Source: Sphingobacterium sp. SYP-B4668 (GTDB lineage: Bacteria > Bacteroidota > Bacteroidia > Sphingobacteriales > Sphingobacteriaceae). From it: DNA of 64,000 nucleotides. The notes beneath the pieces are model-generated. The model ran no database searches and had not been told where the DNA came from. It worked only from the letters and a program-made list of their open reading frames with translations. Both the position numbers and the translations under genes were made by a program. The stretch covers positions 1 through 64,000 of the forward strand of contig NZ_CP115483.1 in the NCBI RefSeq assembly GCF_027627455.1. The letters are read 5' to 3'. Shown piece after piece: positions 36,585-45,881 of this stretch (within the stretch, counting starts at the first letter, position 1; the number at the start of each line of letters is the position of its first letter).

Positions 36585-37509
36585 GCAGAAATACTTCTGC
36601 CATCATACATCTTGCGCTTCCGCCACCACAGGTTTCTATAACATCTAATGGGCTTTTGAGCAAGGTGCCATACTGTGCAAGCATATCAATCTGGATGGGC
36701 AAAAGGCTGTGGTAGGCCTGGTCGCTCATAACGATGGCAGCATCTCCTGTTCGAGATAGGACCTGAAGCACATTCCCTGCAAATTGGGCAGCTTGCTGCT
36801 CGGTGATGAAGACAATCTCCTTGTTGTCTTGGTGTAGATGGTCTATCACAAGCTTGCGCTGCATATTGTTGTCTATTGCGTCAGCGCATAGGATGGCAAA
36901 GTGATTGCCGATGGTCATCATGACATTGCTGTGGTAGATGGGCAGGCGTATGTCCCCTACTGATTGGAAGGATTCGAATAGGATGGGCGTATACCCCATC
37001 TCTAGGCAAAAGTGATGTACCAACCCGCTATTGGTCCGAGGAGATAATGAGCAATATGCCTTCCGATGCTCACGGTCTAAGACGAGACTGCCTGTACCCT
37101 CTAAAAACTCTTGGCGTTCTTCGGCCTCAGTTAAGTCCCAGATATCTGTCATATGAAAGAATGCCTTTTTTAAAGGTGTTTGGAGATCTAACTTGCGCTC
37201 GAGGCGTCGATTAGGCGCAAACATAGGGTAGTGTACAATTTTTCCGTCCTCATGGAAAGAGATCCAATTATTTGGGAAAATGCTGTCGGGTGTATCTTCT
37301 TGACCGTAGTCTTGGACCACAATTACGTTAATATTGTGAAGCTGTAGTAGATGCACAAAATCGTCAAACTCTTGTTGCGCCGCCTCATTGATCTGTTCAT
37401 TGGACCAGCCTTGAATTTCATTTTGGAAGTAGTTGTTAATGGAGGTCTGTTCGTTCTTTCGGAAAGAGCAGGGGCGAATCATTAGGATGGTGTCTGTGGT
37501 TTGTTTCAT
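36568..37509 (-). CDS. ctlX: CtlX-type citrulline/arginine-deiminase-like hydrolase
   Basis: CtlX is an amidinotransferase-fold hydrolase described as acting on citrulline. The 313-residue protein has the fold's DSIFPNNWISFHEDGKIVHYP (about 71-91, split by the catalytic Asp region), EGTGSLVLDREHRKAYCSLSPRT, the mid-domain VGDIRLPIYHSNVMM and the C-terminal nucleophile motif ETCGGGSARCMMAEVF. The substrate is inferred from the family. A leader of about 110 bases with two GC-rich hairpins lies directly upstream. Confidence 0.87.
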   Translation of the reverse strand: MKQTTDTILMIRPCSFRKNEQTSINNYFQNEIQGWSNEQINEAAQQEFDDFVHLLQLHNINVIVVQDYGQEDTPDSIFPNNWISFHEDGKIVHYPMFAPNRRLERKLDLQTPLKKAFFHMTDIWDLTEAEERQEFLEGTGSLVLDREHRKAYCSLSPRTNSGLVHHFCLEMGYTPILFESFQSVGDIRLPIYHSNVMMTIGNHFAILCADAIDNNMQRKLVIDHLHQDNKEIVFITEQQAAQFAGNVLQVLSRTGDAAIVMSDQAYHSLLPIQIDMLAQYGTLLKSPLDVIETCGGGSARCMMAEVFLPNTKY

Positions 37510-37566
37510 CTTCTTGTTTGTTGTTCTTTACGTCTGTCTCTTTTGGCGTCACATGTATTTTCATGG

Positions 37567-37623
37567 GTCGAGCTAGGGGGCCTAGCCGACGGCAATTCCT
37601 AAGTCAGCGGACCGCAAAGCGGT
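37567..37623 (-). other. Two GC-rich hairpins in the ctlX leader
   Basis: GTCG-A-GCTAGG-GGG-CCTAGC-CGAC (37567-37590) forms a 10-bp stem with one bulged base. ACCGC-AAA-GCGGT (37611-37623) forms a second. They lie 58-114 bases ahead of the ctlX start on its transcribed strand, in otherwise AT-rich DNA. There is no T run, so they are not simple terminators. A structured leader or small RNA is possible. Confidence 0.4.
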
Positions 37624-37934
37624 GATTGGATTCTTAACATTTCTCCTAAAAAACTATCAAGGCGGAGATAATAATCTACGAACGAATGTTTTATAAATAT
37701 AATAATTTACCAGCGACTCTCGGTGCGGATATTGTCATATTGCTAATTTATGAGCGGGATATTTTGTTATTCCCTAATGCCGAAGCTATGCTAGAGCACT
37801 GCTTTTTGTTACAATGTAAGAATGAAGAAGCAAATTTTTACTGAAGCAAGGAAATACAACCGATTGTTTTGACAGCGGTATCTTTTCCTCTTGTCACAAG
37901 TTAAAAAGACCTTTTTTTAGGCTTATAAATTACG
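37624..37934. other. Intergenic stretch between ctlX leader and gcvP promoter
   Basis: About 310 bases. I see only a 16-codon frame (37823-37873) with no supporting signal, and no conserved structure. Confidence 0.45.
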
Positions 37935-37942
37935 TATCTTTG
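37935..37942 (+). promoter_or_regulatory. -7 element of gcvP
   Basis: TATCTTTG is followed by CGCATCC, a classic Bacteroidota -7 box. The -33 position is only T-rich. The implied leader is about 85 bases and is too short for a tandem glycine riboswitch. Confidence 0.6.
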
Positions 37943-38030
37943 CGCATCCAAAATTCGTCTGTTTTGCAAAGGATTATGACTTTAACGCATAGTGAATAAG
38001 CCAAGGCAAATGACGGTAATTTTTACATCC

Positions 38031-40904
38031 ATGAGTAAAATACATTTTCAAGAAAAATTCGAAAATCGTCACAACGGTCCTAGCCCGATTCAAGTGAATG
38101 AGATGTTGTCAGCTTTAGGTGTTGACTCTGTTGATCAATTGATAGATCAAACGGTTCCTTCTCAAATCAGAGCAAAAAAAGCACTAGCTCTTCCTGCAGC
38201 CCTAAGCGAGACAGCCTATCTTAAAAGAGCCAAGCTAATCGCGGAGAAGAATAAAGTATTTAAGTCATATATCGGTCAGGGATACTATGATGTGATTCTT
38301 CCAGGCGTGATTCAAAGAAATGTATTTGAAAATCCAGGATGGTATACACAGTATACACCTTATCAGGCTGAAATTGCACAAGGAAGACTTCAAGCGTTAC
38401 TGAATTTTCAGACGGTTGTTTCGGATTTTACCGGCTTGGAAATCGCCAATGCATCGCTATTGGATGAAGCTACTGCTGCGGCAGAGGGCATGTTCATGCT
38501 TTATTCTGCACGTAAGAATAAAGCAGCGAATACGTTTTTGGTGTCTGAAAGGGCTTTCCCACAAACTATCGATGTGCTAAGAACGAGAGCAATCTCTTTT
38601 GGTATAGAATTGAAGGTGACTGAGATTTCGGAAGAGAACTTGACGGAAGACGTGTTTGCGGTCTTCTTACAATATCCCTTGGGCGATGGGTCTATCATTG
38701 ATTATAAAGCGTTTGCAGAGGCTGTACACGCTAAAGGTATGACTATCTGCGTGGCGGCCGATTTAATGAGCTTGGCTTTATTGACGCCTCCAGGCGAGTG
38801 GGGTGCTGATGTCGTCGTGGGTAACTCGCAACGCTTTGGTGTGCCTATGGGCTTTGGTGGTCCGCATGCTGCTTTTTTTGCTACAAAGGATGCATACAAG
38901 CGTAATATCCCAGGTCGTATCATTGGTGTAACGTCTGACTCCAACGGTAACTATGCGCTTCGTATGGCATTGCAAACTCGGGAGCAACATATACGTCGCG
39001 ATAAAGCCTCTTCAAATATCTGTACAGCGCAAGCTTTGTTGGCGATTATGGCATCATTTTATGCGGTATATCATGGTCCTCAGGGAATTAAGCGTATTGC
39101 GGAGCGGATCAATGGCCTTGCTCAAGTGTTGGATGCTGCGGTGCAGTCTCTAGGATATGTGCAACTTAATGAAACTTATTTTGATACGGTCAGGTTTGAA
39201 TTGGGGGAGCATGCTGGATCCTTGAAGGGAGAGGCATTGAACCACGAGATGAACTTCAATTATAAAGGATCTATTGTCAGTATTTCTATTGACGAGACGA
39301 CCACATTTGAAGATGTGCAGACCATTGCCAAAGTATTTGCAAAGATTAAGGGTAGAACGGTAAGTGATGTAGATTTTGATGCGATTGAGAAATCTATTAC
39401 GTCTTCGATTCCAACAGAATTGCAACGTGAAAGTGCTTATCTGACTCACCCGATATTCAATAGTTATCATTCGGAGCACGAGATGCTACGTTATATTAAA
39501 TCCCTGGAAGCAAAAGATCTTTCATTATGCCACTCCATGATTCCATTGGGCTCATGTACGATGAAGCTAAATGCTACTGCAGAGATGATACCAGTGACAT
39601 GGGCGCAGTTTGGTGGTCTACATCCATTTGCCCCTATCGATCAGACTTCTGGTTACATGCATTTGATAGGCGAACTTAATGATTGGCTGTCTGAGATTAC
39701 AGGGTTTGCGAAGATGAGTTTTCAGCCGAACTCTGGCGCGCAGGGAGAGTATGCTGGTCTGATGGTGATTCGGGCTTATCACGAAAGCCGTGGAGATCAC
39801 GGGCGCAATATTTGTTTGATTCCAGCATCTGCGCATGGAACAAACCCAGCATCTGCATCAATGGCTGGACTTAAGGTTGTGGTGGTGAAGTGTGATGAAT
39901 TCGGAAATATTGATGTTGCAGATTTGAGGGCTAAAGCTGAAGAGCATGCCGCAAACCTAAACTCTTTGATGGTGACCTATCCATCTACCCACGGAGTATT
40001 CGAAGAGTCTATTATTGAGATTTGCGAAATCATTCATACCAATGGGGGGCAAGTGTATATGGATGGTGCAAATATGAATGCACAAGTTGGACTGACAAGC
40101 CCAGGTCATATTGGTGCTGACGTGTGTCACTTGAACCTTCACAAGACATTCTGTATCCCTCACGGTGGAGGTGGCCCCGGTATGGGACCTATCGGTGTGG
40201 CTAAGCATTTGGTGCCGTTCTTACCCAATCATGAGGTTGTGGAGACTTCTGGCGAGCAGGGCATACATGCCGTATCAGCCGCTCCATTTGGTTCGGCATC
40301 TATCTTGGTAATCTCACACGCTTACATCGCTATGATGGGTGCCAATGGCTTGACCAATGCGACAAAGACGGCGATTTTGAATGCCAACTATATTAAGTCT
40401 CGTCTGGAAAATCACTATCCAGTATTGTACTCTGGAATCAACGGTCGTTGTGCGCACGAGATGATATTGGATTGCCGTGGATTTAAGTCAGTAGGTATTG
40501 AAGTGGCGGATATTGCCAAGCGTTTAATGGATTATGGATTCCATGCGCCAACAGTTTCGTTTCCTGTTGCAGGGACGTTGATGGTAGAGCCTACGGAGTC
40601 TGAATCTAAGGCAGAGGTAGATCGTTTCTGTGATGCGTTGATTGCTATTCGTCAAGAGATTGCTGCGATTGAAGCCGGAACGATCGATCAGGTCGAAAAT
40701 GTGTTGAAGCATGCACCTCACACAGCATCTGTGGTAACAGCAGATGAGTGGAATAGACCATACAGTCGCCAGACGGCAGCTTATCCTTTGGAATATTTGA
40801 AAGCGAGCAAGTTCTGGCCTTCGGTAGGACGCGTCAATGAGTCGCAGGGCGATCGTACATTAATCTGTTCTTGTCCCTCGATTGAAGAGTACATGGATGC
40901 ATAA
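38031..40904 (+). CDS. gcvP: Glycine dehydrogenase (decarboxylating), P protein
   Basis: GcvP decarboxylates glycine with PLP and loads the residue on the H protein lipoate. The 957-residue protein is the long single-chain form with two homologous halves. Seen motifs: RHNGPS at the start, [21 protein letters not shown], the PLP-lysine segment [16 protein letters not shown] with K705, and [13 protein letters not shown]. The ATG at 38031 is chosen over a GTG at 37992 because the family starts near RHNGPS. gcvT is 12 kb away on the other strand. Confidence 0.98.
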   Translation: MSKIHFQEKFENRHNGPSPIQVNEMLSALGVDSVDQLIDQTVPSQIRAKKALALPAALSETAYLKRAKLIAEKNKVFKSYIGQGYYDVILPGVIQRNVFENPGWYTQYTPYQAEIAQGRLQALLNFQTVVSDFTGLEIANASLLDEATAAAEGMFMLYSARKNKAANTFLVSERAFPQTIDVLRTRAISFGIELKVTEISEENLTEDVFAVFLQYPLGDGSIIDYKAFAEAVHAKGMTICVAADLMSLALLTPPGEWGADVVVGNSQRFGVPMGFGGPHAAFFATKDAYKRNIPGRIIGVTSDSNGNYALRMALQTREQHIRRDKASSNICTAQALLAIMASFYAVYHGPQGIKRIAERINGLAQVLDAAVQSLGYVQLNETYFDTVRFELGEHAGSLKGEALNHEMNFNYKGSIVSISIDETTTFEDVQTIAKVFAKIKGRTVSDVDFDAIEKSITSSIPTELQRESAYLTHPIFNSYHSEHEMLRYIKSLEAKDLSLCHSMIPLGSCTMKLNATAEMIPVTWAQFGGLHPFAPIDQTSGYMHLIGELNDWLSEITGFAKMSFQPNSGAQGEYAGLMVIRAYHESRGDHGRNICLIPASAHGTNPASASMAGLKVVVVKCDEFGNIDVADLRAKAEEHAANLNSLMVTYPSTHGVFEESIIEICEIIHTNGGQVYMDGANMNAQVGLTSPGHIGADVCHLNLHKTFCIPHGGGGPGMGPIGVAKHLVPFLPNHEVVETSGEQGIHAVSAAPFGSASILVISHAYIAMMGANGLTNATKTAILNANYIKSRLENHYPVLYSGINGRCAHEMILDCRGFKSVGIEVADIAKRLMDYGFHAPTVSFPVAGTLMVEPTESESKAEVDRFCDALIAIRQEIAAIEAGTIDQVENVLKHAPHTASVVTADEWNRPYSRQTAAYPLEYLKASKFWPSVGRVNESQGDRTLICSCPSIEEYMDA

Positions 40905-40927
40905 GCTTTTCCATAAGTTATATTTTA

Positions 40928-40960
40928 AGAGCCCTCTTTTTATAAGAGGGCTTTTTTTTT
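40928..40960 (+). terminator. gcvP terminator
   Basis: AGCCCTCTT and AAGAGGGCT form a perfect stem around a short loop, followed by a long T run. Confidence 0.9.
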
Positions 40961-41105
40961 GACTGGAAGATATATTTAAATCTTAGGCGGAATATTTTCC
41001 ACAGTTAAGCGCTATTAATCTGATAGACCTCATGGACGAATAGGGTTTGATGATCTCGGCGATGTAAGTGACTCCATTATACTTTTATATGAAAGAAACT
41101 TTATA

Positions 41106-41113
41106 TAAGTTTG
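41106..41113 (+). promoter_or_regulatory. -7 element of the 41.1-kb lipoprotein gene
   Basis: TAAGTTTG lies 17 bases before the ATG at 41131, giving a short leader. No good TTG is seen at -33. Confidence 0.5.
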
Positions 41114-41130
41114 TTTAAAAAAAGACAATT

Positions 41131-41793
41131 ATGAAAATCTATTTCAAATTCGTACCTGTGTTGGCAACGTCCATTTTCTTATTATCTGCCTGCGGCGGCA
41201 ATAAAAGCAATGATAGCGGAGAATCAACGACAGAAGAAAGCGGAGGAATCTCAGATGTGATATCCGGAGTAAAAAACCTGGATAATTTGAAAGATGGTGC
41301 CAATAAGATGGAAGAGATGCAAGGGAAGTTAAAAGGCTTGACATCTTTGACTAACGATGAACTCAAGGCCTTTTTCCCAGAGACTTTGGAAGGACTTAAA
41401 AGAACGAGTATCTCGGTTGGCAATAATGAGATGTTTGGAAATGTAGCTACGGGAAATGCAACCTATGCAGACGAGAATGGTAAGGAAATCACTGTCAAGC
41501 TGATGGATGGGGCCGGTGAATTGGGCTCAGGTATTATATCGTTAATAGCAATGGGCTACCAGATGGATAACGAGAGCGAAAGCGGGAATAGAGTGGAGAA
41601 GACTCACGAATTCAATGGTAAACGTGCAAAGACAGAGGAGGTAAAGGAAAATGATGGAACGCAGGACTACTATACTTCTGCTATCGGATTTATTGAAAAG
41701 GATAGATATAGCGTAGAATTAAGAGGGCAGCATTTCTCTTTATCAGAGCTGCAAAAAGGTATGGATAAATTGAACTACGGAGCATTGAAGTAG
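41131..41793 (+). CDS. Lipoprotein of unknown function
   Basis: The 220-residue protein has a lipoprotein signal ending LLSAC (lipidated C21), then a low-complexity Gly/Ser/Asn/Glu linker. A helix follows (NLDNLKDGANKMEEMQGKL), then the phrase LTNDELKAFFPETLEGLKRTSIS. The rest looks like an alpha/beta domain. I recall similar uncharacterised transmembrane or lipoprotein genes in Bacteroidota but cannot name a family. It is flanked by terminators on both sides, so it is monocistronic. Confidence 0.8.
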   Translation: MKIYFKFVPVLATSIFLLSACGGNKSNDSGESTTEESGGISDVISGVKNLDNLKDGANKMEEMQGKLKGLTSLTNDELKAFFPETLEGLKRTSISVGNNEMFGNVATGNATYADENGKEITVKLMDGAGELGSGIISLIAMGYQMDNESESGNRVEKTHEFNGKRAKTEEVKENDGTQDYYTSAIGFIEKDRYSVELRGQHFSLSELQKGMDKLNYGALK

Positions 41794-41798
41794 TCTTT

Positions 41799-41838
41799 TA
41801 AATAAAATGGGGCCTCCGCGGAAGCCCCATTTTATTTT
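41799..41838. terminator. Bidirectional terminator
   Basis: AATAAAATGGGGC and GCCCCATTTTATT form a stem around CTCCGCGGAA between two convergent genes. Confidence 0.88.
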
Positions 41839-42530
41839 TAGCTTTGTTGAAAATAAACTTCTTCGTAAGGTTGGATCAATACCCATCCTTCTCCTTGAAA
41901 CATCATCTGAAATTCTTCACCACTGCCTCTTCCTAAGATACTTTTGAAAGAAACATTGCTTTTTAGTTCTGGTCTTAGATGTCCCGCCCAGGCAACAGTA
42001 GCATTAGGATCCGTAAATACGGGATTTCCAGGAGTAACCATTAGCGTGAGAGGGTCTCCATGGGTGGTGATGGCAACATACCCAGTACCCGTGAGCCGTA
42101 CTTGAAATAGACCGCCTGAAAGCATCCCCGCCACGCTTTTGAGCATAGTAATCTCATTTTTGATGGTTTGGTCATGCGCAAGGATATCATTTCCATTGAC
42201 ACATATGGATTCATTGTCTAGGTGCAAGATTTGCACTTTTTTGCCAGAATCGGCCACATAAAGCCTGCCTGTACCGTGGGCCTTCATGAGTTTTGCGCCT
42301 TCTCCTGTAAGTGTTTTTTTAAGAAAATTACCAATTCCACCCGAGAGCATCCCTTCTCGTTCAAATTTGATACTACCAACATAACCGACCATACTGCCGT
42401 TTTTCGTCCAGACGGATTGGTTATTGAGATTGATTTCGAGCATCTGTGCTTTTTCAAGCTCGAAATAATCATGTTCGGAATCATCCTGCCTTGTTTTTGC
42501 AATAAAGGACTGTAGTGAGAAATCGCTCAT
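41838..42530 (-). CDS. AIM24-family protein
   Basis: The 230-residue protein is a TIM-barrel-free beta protein of the AIM24 (TIGR00266-like) group. Evidence is MLEINLNNQSVWTKNGSMVGYVG, GLFQVRLTGTGYVAITTHGDP and the C-terminal FQMMFQGEGWVLIQPYEE. Bacterial members have no settled role; the yeast relative is mitochondrial. No signal peptide is seen. It is monocistronic. Confidence 0.85.
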   Translation of the reverse strand: MSDFSLQSFIAKTRQDDSEHDYFELEKAQMLEINLNNQSVWTKNGSMVGYVGSIKFEREGMLSGGIGNFLKKTLTGEGAKLMKAHGTGRLYVADSGKKVQILHLDNESICVNGNDILAHDQTIKNEITMLKSVAGMLSGGLFQVRLTGTGYVAITTHGDPLTLMVTPGNPVFTDPNATVAWAGHLRPELKSNVSFKSILGRGSGEEFQMMFQGEGWVLIQPYEEVYFQQS

Positions 42531-42737
42531 ATGTGTCTTATTTATAAAAGATTGTAATGCAAATTAATTAAAAAAAACGAAATAAATATGCTGTCGTTTA
42601 TGGAATATGATGATGTGGGGATGATGATGACTACACCTTTCTTATGTCTTGTAGGAGGCCGAATATGGATACCTTTGAATAGCTGCTAGTAAGGTGGAGT
42701 GGTTTATACCTGTGATGAAAACAAATGATGGCCACAA
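42531..42737. other. Intergenic stretch upstream of a small gene
   Basis: About 200 bases of AT-rich DNA between AIM24 and the promoter at 42738, with no frame or repeat that I can support. Confidence 0.45.
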
Positions 42738-42769
42738 TTTGTGAAAGGAGGAGAGTTTACCTAAGTTTG
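42738..42769 (+). promoter_or_regulatory. Promoter of a 38-codon gene
   Basis: TTTG at 42738-42741 and TAAGTTTG at 42762-42769 are 20 bases apart, the same arrangement as the rhodanese promoter. Predicted start is about 53 bases before the small frame at 42827. Confidence 0.6.
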
Positions 42770-42826
42770 TTTGCGAATATCGTATAGAACATGCGAGCGT
42801 AAATATTTTACATAGACGAAACCATC

Positions 42827-42943
42827 ATGAACAGACTACTCACAAGTAAGGACGAATTAGTGGTGCAATCTCTTGCAGATCACCCGGGGTTGAAAATAAG
42901 TGAAAAAATGATTCGGATAGCTTTGTCGCCATTAAAAAAATAA
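42827..42943 (+). CDS. Possible 38-residue protein
   Basis: An ATG-started frame encodes 38 residues (begins MNRLLTSKDELVVQSLADHP, ends LSPLKK). It has amphipathic helix-like character and no membrane segment. Support comes from the well-formed promoter upstream and from a stop well before the next gene. There is no Shine-Dalgarno site, which is normal in this genome. It could equally be part of an untranslated RNA. No family recognised. Confidence 0.35.
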   Translation: MNRLLTSKDELVVQSLADHPGLKISEKMIRIALSPLKK

Positions 42944-43044
42944 TTTTGTCCAATGAAATGCCACTCTACCAAAAGCCGCCTAAAAGCGTGAATGAATGAG
43001 GGTTGGATATTCCATGCGACAGATGAATAGCAAATTAAGCACCT

Positions 43045-43875
43045 ATGAAAATAAACAAATCCTTATTCTATTTGCTGGCGTCACTCACGATTGCATCTTG
43101 CTCAGGAGGGAAGTATGCAGCTACGGAAAAGATCTATAAGAAGAAGGCAAAGGAACTAGCCAAGGTGTATCGAGAAACACCGCCTAAAGAACAGGCCATC
43201 TCCAAGATATTGTTGGTTAAGGATAAAGAGTGGGTGGCTTCTACCAATTTTGGTATTCGCAAGCCGAATTATGTTGTTATCCATCATACGGCTCAAAATT
43301 CTACGGACCAGACCATCAAGACATTCCATTCTGTAAAGGCTGGTGTGAGCTCACATTATGTGATTGGTAGAGACGGAAAGGTAGTGCAGATGGTAAACGA
43401 TTATTTTAGGGCACATCATGCGGGGTTGGGAAAATGGGGTAACGATACAGATCTCAACTCGTCATCGATAGGAATCGAGTTGGATAATAATGGGACGACA
43501 GATCCGTGGACGGAGGTACAAATGAATAGTCTTACAGAATTGTTGTCTTATCTTAAGAAGGCTTATAATATCCCTCAGGCAAATTTTATCGGTCATATGG
43601 ACTTGGCTCCCATGCGCAAAAATGACCCTTCTAGATTTCCTTGGAAGCAGTTTGCTGACAAGGGGTTCGGATATTGGTATGATGATTATTTGGAAACGCC
43701 ACCATTTGATTTCAATCCTAAAATGGCTCTTCGGATTATCGGCTATGACATCAAGAATCTAGATGCTGCAATCAAAGCCTTCAAGATTCACTATATCCAA
43801 AAAGACACCAATACCGCGACGTTAACCGAGGAGGATTTGAAGATAATGTATTCCATATACAAGAAGTTCTTATAA
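43045..43875 (+). CDS. N-acetylmuramoyl-L-alanine amidase, lipoprotein (AmpD-like)
   Basis: This zinc amidase cleaves the bond between N-acetylmuramic acid and the stem peptide. The 276-residue protein has a lipoprotein signal (TIASCSGG, lipidated C19) and an amidase_2 domain: VIHHTAQNSTDQT with the first zinc His, SSHYVIGRDGKVVQMV, GIELDNNG with the catalytic Glu region, and GHMDLAPMRKNDPSRFPW with the second His and the K-x-DP motif. Membrane attachment suggests a periplasmic peptidoglycan-recycling or remodelling role. It ends at a perfect bidirectional hairpin. Confidence 0.92.
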   Translation: MKINKSLFYLLASLTIASCSGGKYAATEKIYKKKAKELAKVYRETPPKEQAISKILLVKDKEWVASTNFGIRKPNYVVIHHTAQNSTDQTIKTFHSVKAGVSSHYVIGRDGKVVQMVNDYFRAHHAGLGKWGNDTDLNSSSIGIELDNNGTTDPWTEVQMNSLTELLSYLKKAYNIPQANFIGHMDLAPMRKNDPSRFPWKQFADKGFGYWYDDYLETPPFDFNPKMALRIIGYDIKNLDAAIKAFKIHYIQKDTNTATLTEEDLKIMYSIYKKFL

Positions 43876-43911
43876 CAAGAAAAGGCTTTCCAAACGGAAA
43901 GCCTTTTCTTG
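43876..43911. terminator. Bidirectional terminator
   Basis: CAAGAAAAGGCTTTCC and its complement form a perfect 16-bp stem with an AAAC loop, between two convergent genes. Confidence 0.92.
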
Positions 43912-43921
43912 TAAATGTCTG

Positions 43922-45232
43922 TTATATGGTTTTGACAAATTTCGGGTCGTAATTTTCAATGTCAATAATATACTTATTCTGTATCAAGAAATCAAATAGA
44001 GGTTTTGCTTCGGGAGATACTTTCAGATTTTTGGTCGTAATGATGTCTTCCTGCTTATTCATATAGGGATAGACATATAGCTTGACATTTTTATTGAACA
44101 TACCGCTGATATAGCCCAACAATTCGTTTGTGTAATGATCTTTGTTGTACTGGTCGGAGTTGAAGATATTTCTCAAGTTGGATATGTTGGAAGCAATACC
44201 AATATTACCCGGTTTAAACTGAGACATGTATTCTGCTAAGTGATTATTCCGTCTAAAATTGGATACTAAAATATTATTCCCTGTTGAGCAAAGGTATTCG
44301 GCGCGCTCTGCAAAGTATTTTAGGTCTTCATTGGAGATATTTGAATCTTCTTCAAGAACATTGCCCATGAGTACTTCAATCATGACGACGACATTGTCAG
44401 GGTCGGCATGTGTATTTCGCTTAAATTGCTCTACGGCTAAGTTGAACAAATCAAAGTTTGGTAATGATTTCTGGCGATATTTTGTGCGGAGTATGATGAT
44501 GTCTTTTTTGTAAAGGTAGTCCTTGCTTTGCGCCGCTTTTCCGTCAGGTTTGAAAATAGCTGCTTTGGAGAATCCCTTGGCTACAAGATATAAGTTGATC
44601 AATCGTTCATTTACACTTTCAAAAACAGGGCCCTCTACCTTCACTAAGTCAATCTCTACCGAGCCTGGCGAGACATTGTCAACCAAAGACTCTATCATGG
44701 ACTGGATGTCATTGGTATAAAAGTAGGCCGCATACACGAGGTTGACACCGATGGTCCCCAATACCTTCTGCTGTACTTGATTGTCATTATCCAGTAGCCT
44801 GGTATGGATGATGATTTGATTTATAGGACCATCTTTTACACTCTGGAATCGAATACCGATCCACCCATGGGGTTCGTTGGTTTTGGTAAAATTTAATGTG
44901 GTAACAGTATTGGCGAAAGAGAAGAACTTTTTATGGACATATTTTTCGCCAACAAGGCGCTCAGTCAGTAGTTCAAATTCATGGTGGAGCATTTTGTTAA
45001 GTCGAGTTCTACTTACGTATCTTCCCGACTCTTCGGCACCGTATATGGCGTCACTGAAGGCCATGTCATAGGCCGATATGGTTTTTGCGATGGTCCCGGA
45101 TGCTGCTCCAGCACCAAAGAAATTTCGAGCAACTTCCTGCCCTCCACCTATCTCCGCAAAAGTGCCGTAGATATCTGGGTTAAGGTTGATTTGAAGTGCT
45201 TTTCTCTTAGTTTCTATTATTTCTCTCGCCAT
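43922..45232 (-). CDS. Large conserved protein of unknown function
   Basis: The 436-residue protein starts MAREIIETKRKALQINL, with the ATG at 45232 favoured over 45265. It contains the Gly/Ala-rich phrase GTFAEIGGGQEVARNFFGAGAASGTIAKTIS split across 22-52, and later RLVGEKY and IGVNLVYAAYFY. Similar proteins occur widely in bacteria and carry inconsistent automatic labels such as nicotinate-nucleotide adenylyltransferase or TonB receptor. No HxGH nucleotidyl-transferase motif and no signal peptide or barrel is visible, so both labels look wrong. It is cytoplasmic by appearance. A promoter abuts its ATG. Confidence 0.8.
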   Translation of the reverse strand: MAREIIETKRKALQINLNPDIYGTFAEIGGGQEVARNFFGAGAASGTIAKTISAYDMAFSDAIYGAEESGRYVSRTRLNKMLHHEFELLTERLVGEKYVHKKFFSFANTVTTLNFTKTNEPHGWIGIRFQSVKDGPINQIIIHTRLLDNDNQVQQKVLGTIGVNLVYAAYFYTNDIQSMIESLVDNVSPGSVEIDLVKVEGPVFESVNERLINLYLVAKGFSKAAIFKPDGKAAQSKDYLYKKDIIILRTKYRQKSLPNFDLFNLAVEQFKRNTHADPDNVVVMIEVLMGNVLEEDSNISNEDLKYFAERAEYLCSTGNNILVSNFRRNNHLAEYMSQFKPGNIGIASNISNLRNIFNSDQYNKDHYTNELLGYISGMFNKNVKLYVYPYMNKQEDIITTKNLKVSPEAKPLFDFLIQNKYIIDIENYDPKFVKTI

Positions 45233-45236
45233 GCCG

Positions 45237-45266
45237 CAAAGGTACAAAAAAGCGAACGGCTTCAAA
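45237..45266 (-). promoter_or_regulatory. Promoter abutting the start of the 45.2-kb gene
   Basis: On the minus strand, TTTG (45263-45266) and TACCTTTG (45237-45244) are 18 bases apart. The -7 box ends 4 bases before the ATG at 45232, so the mRNA should be leaderless. Confidence 0.65.
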
Positions 45267-45328
45267 AGTCAAAATAGGCAGGGTATCGTCGCTATGAGAG
45301 GTGTGATACCTTGCCTATTTGTGCATGC

Positions 45329-45871
45329 CTATAATGCGTCTATTTCTTTTAGCGCGTAAAAGAGAGCTGCTGTGTGTAGCGCTTGCCCAAGTTGGTTTTC
45401 AAGTAAAAATATTTTTGCTTCCTCAATGGACATGATAACGACCTCTATGTCTTCCGAATTGTCCAATTCCTGCTCTTGGACCTTAAGCCCCCCCGTCAAC
45501 AGGTAGGTATAAGTAAGATTGCCGCTGGTGGCGGGGTTGGCATAGAGTTTACATATTTCTTTGATGCTATCAAAAGCATATCCAGTCTCTTCTAGGAGTT
45601 CTCGACGAGCAGCATCGGCAGGATCTTCGCCGTCTTCAACAACCCCAGCAGGAAGTTCGACAAGGATTTTATCGGCCCCATGCCGATACTGACGGACAAA
45701 GAGTATATTTTGATCGCGAGTAATGCCTATCATATTGACCCAGGTCGGGTATTCAAGAACATAGTACTCGTCTTTGATATTTCCATTGGGTAGTTGTAAT
45801 TTATCGACACGAAGGGTTGCCCAAGGTCTTTTAACCAAGTATTCTGAAGCAAGTAGTTTCCATTTTTCCAT
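45329..45871 (-). CDS. Nudix hydrolase (ADP-ribose pyrophosphatase-like)
   Basis: The 180-residue protein carries a Nudix box, GVVEDGEDPADAARRELLEETGY (split, about 76-98), with the catalytic REx2EE. It is followed by the NPATSGNLTYTYL segment common in ADP-sugar pyrophosphatases. Substrate is inferred only. It lies 10 bases after the phosphohexomutase gene on the same strand, so the two are probably cotranscribed. Confidence 0.88.
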   Translation of the reverse strand: MEKWKLLASEYLVKRPWATLRVDKLQLPNGNIKDEYYVLEYPTWVNMIGITRDQNILFVRQYRHGADKILVELPAGVVEDGEDPADAARRELLEETGYAFDSIKEICKLYANPATSGNLTYTYLLTGGLKVQEQELDNSEDIEVVIMSIEEAKIFLLENQLGQALHTAALFYALKEIDAL

Positions 45872-45881
45872 CGTGTAAAGA

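Noticed and set aside
37943-38030. Glycine riboswitch in the gcvP leader
   Set aside because: The leader is about 85 bases, shorter than the riboswitch, and I see no tandem aptamer core.
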